Source of the DNA: Methylobacterium sp. WL1
GTDB lineage: Bacteria; Pseudomonadota; Alphaproteobacteria; Rhizobiales; Beijerinckiaceae
Length of the DNA: 64,000 nucleotides
Reading direction: 5' to 3'
NCBI RefSeq assembly: GCF_008000895.1
Contig: NZ_CP042823.1
Span: 3,813,501 to 3,877,500, forward strand
Part shown: in pieces, positions 28,262 through 34,336 of the stretch
How the letters are laid out: the number at the start of each line of letters is the position of its first letter
Position numbering within the stretch: position 1 is the stretch's first letter
Position numbers and translations under genes: made by a program
The notes under the pieces: generated by a model
Seen by the model: only the letters and a program-made list of their open reading frames with translations
Told to the model about the DNA's origin: nothing
Database searches by the model: none

Positions 28262-28807
28262 ATGGCCCACCTCCCCTATGCGGATCCGAATCGACCGGAA
28301 ACGGCCGAACTCGTCGCTCGCATCACCGCCCAACGCGGCGGGGTGCTGCACCTCTACGCCATGCTGCTGCACAGCCCGTCGGTAGCCGACGGCTGGCTGC
28401 ATTTCCTCAGCGCGATCCGCCAGCGCTGCGTCGTGCCGGGGGCCCTGCGCGAGCTAGTGATCCTACAGGTCGCCCACCTCAACGGGGCACCCTACGAGGC
28501 CGAGCAGCATATCCCGATCGCGCTGCGCGAAGGGGTGCCCCAAGCGCAGGTCGACGCCCTCCCCGACTGGAGGGCATCAGATGTGTTCGAGCCGGCGCAG
28601 CGCGCGGCCCTGGCCTACTGCGATGCGATGACCCGAACCATCCACGTGCCGGCTGACGTGTTCGCAGACCTGCGCACCCACTTTGACCCGCGGACGATCG
28701 TCGAGCTCACCGCGACGGTCGGGGCCTACAACATGGTCTCTCGCTTCCTCGAAGCGCTCGGCATCAGCTCCGCCGACGACATGCGTGCGGGGCGGGCTGA
28801 CCGATGA
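28262..28807 (+). CDS. carboxymuconolactone decarboxylase/AhpD-like protein
   Basis: About 181 aa, AhpD-like fold. It has the conserved stretch VVPGALRELVILQVAHLNGAPYE with EAEQHIPIALREGV. The AhpD/CMD catalytic CxxC is absent, so it belongs to the cysteine-less subset. The start is placed at 28262, where an ATG has GGAG about 10 bases upstream and homology begins; the frame extends 38 codons upstream. The stop overlaps the start of a broken SDR gene. Confidence 0.8.
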   Translation: MAHLPYADPNRPETAELVARITAQRGGVLHLYAMLLHSPSVADGWLHFLSAIRQRCVVPGALRELVILQVAHLNGAPYEAEQHIPIALREGVPQAQVDALPDWRASDVFEPAQRAALAYCDAMTRTIHVPADVFADLRTHFDPRTIVELTATVGAYNMVSRFLEALGISSADDMRAGRADR

Positions 28808-28950
28808 CAAACCCCTTCTCCCTCGACGGCAAGGTCGCGCTCATCACCGGCTGCGGCTCGCAGTAGCCCTGGTGGAGCAATGCTAAGGCCACGGCCGTGA
28901 CCTTAGCCCGGCGCGGCGCGAGGGTCGCCACACGCAACCGGTCCGACGCG
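28804..28950 (+). pseudogene. truncated short-chain dehydrogenase/reductase remnant
   Basis: The frame starts at ATG 28804, overlapping the previous stop, and reads MTNPFSLDGKVALITGCGSQ before a TAG at 28864-28866. After the stop the same frame continues PWWSNAKATAVTLARRGARVA, which is the normal SDR cofactor-binding region. Homology then fades, with no catalytic Tyr-x3-Lys. It is therefore a 5' SDR fragment with a nonsense mutation and a deletion, once the last gene of this operon. Confidence 0.75.
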
Positions 28951-29397
28951 ATCCGCATCTGTCTGAACGGAGCCCCAGATCGGGCGGCGTTGACCTGGGC
29001 GCTGCATCGCTTGTCGGGAATACTTACCTGGCCGAGCGTTGTGTGCACGGGAGGACGAACGCTTCGCTGAGATGTTCGATGATGTGTCGGCCAAACGGGG
29101 CTGAACCTCGGCCAACCGATACTCTGCATGGATGGAGCGTCGGTCCGACGTAGACTTGAGAGCCCTGCGCTTCATGCTGCGAGCGAATCGCACCGTCCGC
29201 GATTGTCGTCGACGTCCGCTTCCGAGCTATTGTGATGGCCCATCAAGCGTCCGGCATGGGCGCTAAGCTGAATGTCCGCTTTCAGGTCAGGCCTTCTTAC
29301 TGCCTCCCGCCAATGCTGGACTACGTGTTCTGCACCAAGCGTTGGATCTGACGACTAGTACACCGTCACCAGCCTGGGGGAGCGGCTCGACCGAGAC
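28951..29397. other. non-coding or degenerate stretch
   Basis: About 450 bases after the SDR remnant with no supported gene on either strand. It reads as decayed sequence at the border between the catabolic cluster and the accessory patch. Confidence 0.5.
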
Positions 29398-29775
29398 ATG
29401 TCGACCCTCGAGGCACTGCGCCACCTGACGGCCTTGTGCCGCTACCAGCGCCCGCCCGGGTCGCCGCCGGCCCGGAAATACGAGCACCTGTGTCTGGCCC
29501 CGATTACGCTGCCGCCGCCGGTCCGACCCACGACGCCGGTCCCTCCGGGCGTGCCGTTCACGATCGAGGTCTGGAAGGAGACGGGCGGCTGTGTCGAGGC
29601 GCAGCTCGCCGTGATCTATCCCATCGCTATGGCGCGGGTCGCGTTCGAGACGGCGTGCGAGCTGTGGCCCAAGCACGAGGTCACGCTTCGGGACCGGTGC
29701 CGGGTCGTAGCGCGGCGAGAGCGGCCGGAAGCGCCCGCCAGCGCGGCACCCGTCGCCGCCGCTCCTACTCCCTAA
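29398..29775 (+). CDS. hypothetical protein, proline-rich N-terminal half
   Basis: 125 aa. The middle (residues about 55-110: FTIEVWKETGGCVEAQLAVIY, then ARVAFETACELWPKHEVTLRD) reads like a real small alpha/beta domain, while residues 18-50 are proline-rich and the tail is alanine/proline-rich. A GGGGGAG lies about 15 bases upstream, further than ideal. An overlapping minus-strand frame of similar length is less protein-like. Function unknown. Confidence 0.45.
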   Translation: MSTLEALRHLTALCRYQRPPGSPPARKYEHLCLAPITLPPPVRPTTPVPPGVPFTIEVWKETGGCVEAQLAVIYPIAMARVAFETACELWPKHEVTLRDRCRVVARRERPEAPASAAPVAAAPTP

Positions 29776-30144
29776 TTGCCAGGCCGTTGGCCTCGAGGCG
29801 CGCCAGCACGAGCGTGGCGTCCTTGCCCCGCCTCCGGCCCGGGAAACCGGCGCGCTCGGCGATCTCCACGGCGATCGCGGACTCCGCCGTCAGAACCGCC
29901 AGGATGCGAGCGCGGGTGTCGTGGCGCGGCCGCGGACCGGTGCGTTCGATGCGTGTCGCTACTGCAGCCTCCCGGTTCCAGCGTTCAGGCTCAGGCAGAT
30001 GGCCAGCGCCTGCGGATCGCCGACGGTGAGCCAGTCGCCCCCGACCACGCGCCAGTTCTCGAAGTCGTCGTCTGCCTCGACGATGTGGTCGCGGGACGTG
30101 ATGACCGTCACGGCCTCTGCGATCGAGTCTGAGTCCTCGAGCAC
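29765..30144 (-). pseudogene. small helix-turn-helix-like gene split by a frameshift
   Basis: A GTG start at 30144 opens a 61-codon frame (VLEDSDSIAEAVTVITSRDH and so on). The next frame then continues without any start codon with protein-like sequence to a TAG at 29765, including RILAVLTAESAIAVEIAERAG and KDATLVLARLEANGLAIRE. The second part resembles a winged-helix DNA-binding domain. Joining them near 29990 by one base gives about 126 aa. Either a disrupted gene or a sequence error. Confidence 0.4.
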
Positions 30145-30165
30145 GCGGTTACGCGGATGCGACGA

Positions 30166-30342
30166 TCATCCGACGGCGCGCTTCACAGCAAGGCGCTCCT
30201 CGTCCGGCTGATCAGGCATGTCGGCGGCGACCTTCTCAACGATGGCGCGCGTGATTGCCTCATCCAGTTCAAGGCCACGGGCGAAGACGTTGAGGCGCCG
30301 CATCATGTGCTGGACCGTGGTTCTGTCGAGGGGTTCACTCAC
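30166..30342 (-). CDS. small hypothetical protein (58 aa)
   Basis: Starts at a GTG overlapping the stop of the upstream 85-aa gene (GTGA), implying coupled translation. The sequence includes VQHMMRRLNVFARGLELDEAI and a charged C terminus; it is predicted mostly helical with no membrane segment. No family recognised. A longer frame through it (to 31152) is low-complexity and not believed. Confidence 0.5.
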   Translation of the reverse strand: MSEPLDRTTVQHMMRRLNVFARGLELDEAITRAIVEKVAADMPDQPDEERLAVKRAVG

Positions 30343-30596
30343 CCCTTCACCGGATGCGCCAGTATGACCGCGGTGCGGACCATGTTGCGCTTGTAGGCGT
30401 CCTCGTCGGTGAGCAGCGCGTCTTGGGAGGCTTTGTGACTGGTGATCGCCGCGACCAGGTCGAGGGTCCAGCCCTTCGCTAGCGGGTACACCTCGGCCGC
30501 CAGGTCGGCGAGCACGGCATCCACCACGGCGGTGATCTCGTCGTCCGTCACCTCGGAGACCTTGCGGAGGTCGGACACGGTCGGGTTGCTGGCCAT
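30339..30596 (-). CDS. small hypothetical protein (85 aa)
   Basis: 85 aa, mostly helical, with LRKVSEVTDDEITAVVDAVLA in the N-terminal half and DAYKRNMVRTAVILAHPVKG at the end. The composition is acidic and balanced, unlike a shadow frame. It is coupled to the 58-aa gene by a GTGA overlap. No recognised domain. The pair could be remnants of a mobile or phage-like segment (inference). Confidence 0.55.
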   Translation of the reverse strand: MASNPTVSDLRKVSEVTDDEITAVVDAVLADLAAEVYPLAKGWTLDLVAAITSHKASQDALLTDEDAYKRNMVRTAVILAHPVKG

Positions 30597-30731
30597 GCCG
30601 CAGAGCTACTCCAGGCTGGTCTACATCGTCCATTAAAGATGCCCCAGCTGGCCCCAAGGAGCCTCTGCCCAGCATGACACGGCAGCAGTGGCGAGCCGCA
30701 AAGGCGCAAGCCCGCAAGGGAGGGCTCGCCC

Positions 30732-31085
30732 ATGCTTCGTGATCGTGTCGCGGTCCGCTTCGGCGGCAGCCAGGAAAAGCAGGCCTATGACCGGGAACGT
30801 GAGGCCCGGCCGGAGCTGATGCGGTGGCTTCTTGCCAACGCGCAAAATGCCGATCGAATCGTGGCACACCGGATCCGACGCGGCGTGTTCGGTAAATCGG
30901 TGGCCAAGATCGATGCAGCCGTGGAGGTGCTATGCCAGGACGGCTTGAACGCGCTCCGCCGCGGACCGGTTGATGAGCAGCCCGACGAGTCTCAAAAGCA
31001 TTTCTGGCGCCTTGGCTTCGTAGGGGCGGCCTACGAGGCCAGAGACATAGCGCTCGGCCTTGGCGCGCCCGCAGCGAACTGCTGA
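30732..31085 (+). CDS. hypothetical protein (117 aa)
   Basis: 117 aa with a strong ribosome-binding site (AAGGGAGGG, 7 bases before ATG 30732). Predicted helical and basic (QEKQAYDREREARPELMRWLL, then HRIRRGVFGKSVAKIDAAVEV). No known domain recognised. It lies in the accessory patch between two other orphan small genes and the AT-richer cassette. Confidence 0.5.
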   Translation: MLRDRVAVRFGGSQEKQAYDREREARPELMRWLLANAQNADRIVAHRIRRGVFGKSVAKIDAAVEVLCQDGLNALRRGPVDEQPDESQKHFWRLGFVGAAYEARDIALGLGAPAANC

Positions 31086-31177
31086 CATCGGAATCGTCAG
31101 CCGACCTGACCGGCAGGTAACCCCGGCCCCGCAGGAACGCCCCGGGGGCCAAGCCATCTCATCTGAGTAATAATGGA

Positions 31178-31867
31178 CTAGGCGGACCGCGCATGATGCG
31201 CAAAGACACCACCTCGAAATTCAGCAGTCGAAGATATACTTAAATTCATTATATCTAAAATCGCCTTTTTATGGCGCTCTTTCTGTTTCCGATCTGTCGA
31301 AACTCCCATAATATCTGCATGGTGCCGCCGATCTTTCACGGACGTGTCGTAAACAGCCGCAATCTTCTCACCATCTTTTTCCCTGACGTCGCCTGCCGGC
31401 ATCGTCGCAACAGAATGCCAAAATCGGTCCTTGTCCCTCTTACGGGAGGCTTCTTTTAGCAGGTCAAAAGTAATTTCGAATTCATGATCAGAGGCATTCT
31501 GCCGTAAAACGCTTAGACCTTTTTTATCCAACTGCAGCAAAACTCCACCCAACAACTTGCCACTCCGAAGATCGAAGGCTTGATCTTGTGGTTCAGTGAC
31601 AAGGTAGTGCAGATTTTCAGCGTTTTTTACTCGGCCCGGCGAGAGTAAGGTTGCCTTATAAATCTCGCATGCGCCAGGTGACCCTGCGGCAGAGTTTACC
31701 TCAGAGACTCGGGAGTCTGCTTCAGAGCTGAAAGCTTGCCGGCATAGACGGCAGACGTCAGGCTCAAGCAGTAGGTAACTGAAGAACTTCCCGCAGAGGT
31801 TTCGGAAGGCTTCGGCCCGTGAATGCAGCGCCTTCTCCAAAGTATTCTTTGTCGCTGACGACGGCAT
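31178..31867 (-). CDS. hypothetical protein, third gene of the TIGR04255-like cassette
   Basis: 229 aa with no family recognised. It has a cysteine pair (CRLC near residue 39), a beta-rich middle (KLLGGVLLQLDKKGLSVLRQ) and a lysine/arginine-rich helical C-terminal third. Codons are visibly more AT-rich than the core genes. From the ATG at 31867 it overlaps the preceding gene by about 100 bases in another frame; no better start is visible. The overlap and order suggest it works with the two upstream genes. Confidence 0.65.
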   Translation of the reverse strand: MPSSATKNTLEKALHSRAEAFRNLCGKFFSYLLLEPDVCRLCRQAFSSEADSRVSEVNSAAGSPGACEIYKATLLSPGRVKNAENLHYLVTEPQDQAFDLRSGKLLGGVLLQLDKKGLSVLRQNASDHEFEITFDLLKEASRKRDKDRFWHSVATMPAGDVREKDGEKIAAVYDTSVKDRRHHADIMGVSTDRKQKERHKKAILDIMNLSISSTAEFRGGVFAHHARSA

Positions 31868-32351
31868 ACCAAGTAATCTTGCCCGGAGAATCTATGGTCA
31901 GGTTCAGGTAAAAACCGTCGATGGACGTCCCATAGCTGGCGTTCCCATCATCATCCACCATCGGCTGAGGACGAACACTAGGGTCAACCTCGGCCAAAAA
32001 AGCGGCAAGCATCTCCGCGGTGCCGACGATTTCCGCCCGCTGCTTGGCATCAACTGCATTTGGGTCTCTAGCCGAAGCCAAAATCCCCATAGTCCGCGAG
32101 AACCACGGATCGAAAAACACGCGATCAACGTCGGCAGCGGGCACCGTAGCCGAAAGCCCATCGCTTCGTTCTGATGCGCCTTCTGTAGGAGCCCTACGAC
32201 GGGAGAGGTTCTGCTGAGGCGCCAATTTGCCGCTGTTATTGAGCAGCGGAGAAGGACGATCCGCCGCCGTACGAAACTCGACTGCTACAGGGTTGAGCAG
32301 GCGGTCCCAAGCAGCTTGGCCATCATACGTCGTGCTATCGAGAGCCTGCAT
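31764..32351 (-). CDS. hypothetical protein, second gene of the TIGR04255-like cassette
   Basis: 195 aa. The N-terminal 65 residues look disordered and polar. The C-terminal part contains PMVDDDGNASYGTSIDGFYLN and LTIDSPGKITWYAVV, an alternating beta-strand pattern that I associate with small proteins encoded beside TIGR04255 genes (recollection, not tested). Its ATG lies one base after the stop of the TIGR04255-like gene. No signal peptide or membrane segment. Function unknown. Confidence 0.65.
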   Translation of the reverse strand: MQALDSTTYDGQAAWDRLLNPVAVEFRTAADRPSPLLNNSGKLAPQQNLSRRRAPTEGASERSDGLSATVPAADVDRVFFDPWFSRTMGILASARDPNAVDAKQRAEIVGTAEMLAAFLAEVDPSVRPQPMVDDDGNASYGTSIDGFYLNLTIDSPGKITWYAVVSDKEYFGEGAAFTGRSLPKPLREVLQLPTA

Positions 32352-32352
32352 A

Positions 32353-33183
32353 TCATCGGCTCGGAGGGTTCAGGGTGATTCGGTCTGCCATTTCCGGGAG
32401 AATTACCTCAGCGAGGATGTCTTTCAAGACCAAATGCTGTTTATCAAGATGGGAAATCGGGTCGGTGTATCCGGCTTGCTCCGGGGCCTGAGCGCCATCC
32501 ACGGCGGTGAAAATCTGATCTTGCAAGAGCGTGAGGATGCCCACCGATGGCACCGCATTCTCTTCTCCGGGCCTAGCCGCGCTTACGACGTCAATATTGA
32601 CGTTTATAAGCGTCCGCTCGTTCGCCGAGGCATAATCAAACCAACCTACATGTGAATGCCACTCGCGTTTCGCCTTTATAGCCGCTTCCGCCCACATCCC
32701 CTTATCGCTTCTCAATAATTTTCCTATCGAAAAACTATCCCAATCGCCAGACCAATAAAATCGATCAAGGTATTCTAGTTTAACACTCACTACATCAACA
32801 GCATCGCTGACAATAGGCAATAATTGAGACACAACCTGTTCCATTTGTCCGATAAACGGCTGCCAGCGAGCGTACCTGAGATTATTCCAAATCAGAGCAC
32901 CAGGTGTTATGACGCAGCTCAGCGTTCTATCGGTGTTAGAATACACAAGAGATCCTACCCCCATCTGCTTCGGCGTGGCGATCCCGGTTTGGGGGTTTAT
33001 TTCAAACCCCATTTGCGGATGAGATTGGACCACCATTTGGAGGCTAGAGAATACGGCGTTTGCCTTCGCTCGCATCTTCAGCAGCAATTTCTCAGTGATG
33101 GGATCGCCAAAAATCAGGGTTGCCGAACACCGTTCGATGGCGTGAGCCGGATAGATAGGGTCGAAGCGCATGGTCGCGGACAT
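32353..33183 (-). CDS. TIGR04255-family-like protein, first gene of cassette
   Basis: 276 aa. The segment LRYARWQPFIGQMEQVVSQL followed by VDVVSVKLEYLDRFYW matches the core pattern I know for TIGR04255 proteins (a Y-x-W-x2-F helix, then a strand ending in L-x-Y-x-(N/D)-R), a family named for its sporadic distribution. The N terminus (YPAHAIERCSATLIFGDPI) also fits. Family function is unknown. AT-rich codon use and a position 230 bases from the 3' end of tRNA-Val suggest acquired DNA. Confidence 0.65.
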   Translation of the reverse strand: MSATMRFDPIYPAHAIERCSATLIFGDPITEKLLLKMRAKANAVFSSLQMVVQSHPQMGFEINPQTGIATPKQMGVGSLVYSNTDRTLSCVITPGALIWNNLRYARWQPFIGQMEQVVSQLLPIVSDAVDVVSVKLEYLDRFYWSGDWDSFSIGKLLRSDKGMWAEAAIKAKREWHSHVGWFDYASANERTLINVNIDVVSAARPGEENAVPSVGILTLLQDQIFTAVDGAQAPEQAGYTDPISHLDKQHLVLKDILAEVILPEMADRITLNPPSR

Positions 33184-33416
33184 CTGAGCCAGTCCAAATA
33201 AAGTTGATTGTGCGCCCGCTCGGTTAAGCGACCTCGAACGAAATAGGGGCTGCCGCTCACATCGCGCAAGCGGACGTCGAGCGAGTTAGCGATGCGAGGC
33301 ACCGGAGATAGGCCAAGCTACAGTGGAACCACCCGCCCGGTGCCGTCAGCGTGCCGTCATCACATCTTGTAGCAGCCTGATGACATCAGAAAATGAAGCT
33401 AAATCATTGATTTACC

Positions 33417-33492
33417 TGGTGGGCGGTGACGGGCTCGAACCGCCGACCCTCTCCGTGTAAAGGAGACGCTCTACCAACTGAGCTAACCGCCC
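33417..33492 (-). tRNA. tRNA-Val (anticodon TAC)
   Basis: Minus-strand cloverleaf of 76 bases. The acceptor stem GGGCGGT pairs with ACCGCCC, the D-arm contains GCTCAGTTGGTAGAGC, the anticodon loop TTTACAC sits between TCTCC and GGAGA, the T-loop is TTCGAGC, and the 3' end is A plus encoded CCA. The accessory cassette lies on its 3' side. I did not find a duplicated 3' end that would mark an integration site. Confidence 0.95.
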
Positions 33493-33541
33493 GGCGGCCG
33501 ACCGTTACGGCATGGGGTCGGTGCGGCGCAAGGGGCTGGCG

Positions 33542-34264
33542 TCACGGTGCCGCCAGCCGGCGTGCCAGGGCGGTCGTCAGGCCTATGCTGTCCATCGGCA
33601 CGTGGCGCATCGCTGGAACGGCGGGCGCCGTCGCGGCGGCCAGGACTGCCCGGGTGCCGGCTTCGACGGAGCAGATCAGCGGGCACGGGACCTGCCACGC
33701 GAGGCGCCGCGCCAGCCCCGCGAGGCCGGCGCCCCCGAGGATCACCGTGTTCGCTCCGGCCGCTTGGCATTTGGCGCAGGCCTGCGACAGGATGCCGAGG
33801 GCGCGATTTGGATCCTGGGCGATGTCGCCTCCGGTCGGCGCCACCGTGGTGATGGCCGCGAGCCGGTCCGACAGGCCGAGGGTGCCGACGAACTCCCGAA
33901 GCATCGGGTCCCAAGCCGTCCCGCCGGTGACGATGCCGAACGCCCCCGTGGCGGCGGCCTCGCGACAGGCCGCCTCCGCCATGCCGACGACCGGCACGGG
34001 TGATAATTCGCGCAGGGCGGACAAGCCCGGATCGCCGAAGCAGGCGAGATAGACCGCGTCACAGGAATCCCCGTGCTCGGCCAGGGCATCGAGGGCGGCG
34101 TGGCCCGCGATGGCCGCGGCTGCGCGGCTCGCGATGTAACGGGCCCCGAACCGACCCGTGACGGCCCGCAGGTCCGCGCGGTCGCCGATCTGGCGGCGCA
34201 CGTGATCCGCCACGAGGTCGGTGACGGCCTGACTGGTATTGGGGTTGATCAGCAGAATGCGCAT
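33542..34264 (-). CDS. aspartate/glutamate (hydantoin) racemase-family protein
   Basis: 240 aa. The N-terminal INPNTS motif and the first catalytic cysteine (C75 in YLACFGDPGL) match the hydantoin/Asp-Glu racemase superfamily. The second catalytic cysteine normally in LGCAGM is glycine here (ILGGAG, residue about 178). A two-base racemase mechanism is therefore unlikely, and it may be an isomerase, decarboxylase or lyase variant. It lies between tRNA-Val and the lon terminator. Confidence 0.78.
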   Translation of the reverse strand: MRILLINPNTSQAVTDLVADHVRRQIGDRADLRAVTGRFGARYIASRAAAAIAGHAALDALAEHGDSCDAVYLACFGDPGLSALRELSPVPVVGMAEAACREAAATGAFGIVTGGTAWDPMLREFVGTLGLSDRLAAITTVAPTGGDIAQDPNRALGILSQACAKCQAAGANTVILGGAGLAGLARRLAWQVPCPLICSVEAGTRAVLAAATAPAVPAMRHVPMDSIGLTTALARRLAAP

Positions 34265-34280
34265 GCCGGGCCGGTCCCAC

Positions 34281-34311
34281 GAAAAAGCCCCCGGAGCAGG
34301 CTCCGGGGGCT
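34281..34311 (-). terminator. intrinsic terminator of lon
   Basis: A perfect 12-bp stem (AGCCCCCGGAGC / GCTCCGGGGGCT, 2-base loop) is followed on the minus strand by TTTTTC. It sits 26 bases after the lon stop codon and before the racemase-like gene. Confidence 0.9.
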
Positions 34312-34336
34312 ATCGCATCGGTTGAGTAATCGATCC

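Noticed and set aside
30166..31152. 328-aa minus-strand frame
   Set aside because: Only the last 58 codons look protein-like; the rest is arginine/proline-rich shadow opposite the better supported 117-aa gene with a strong ribosome-binding site.
33184..33492. tRNA-Val as integration site of the AT-rich cassette
   Set aside because: I looked for a duplicated tRNA 3' end on the far side of the cassette and for an integrase gene and found neither; only the location and base composition suggest transfer.
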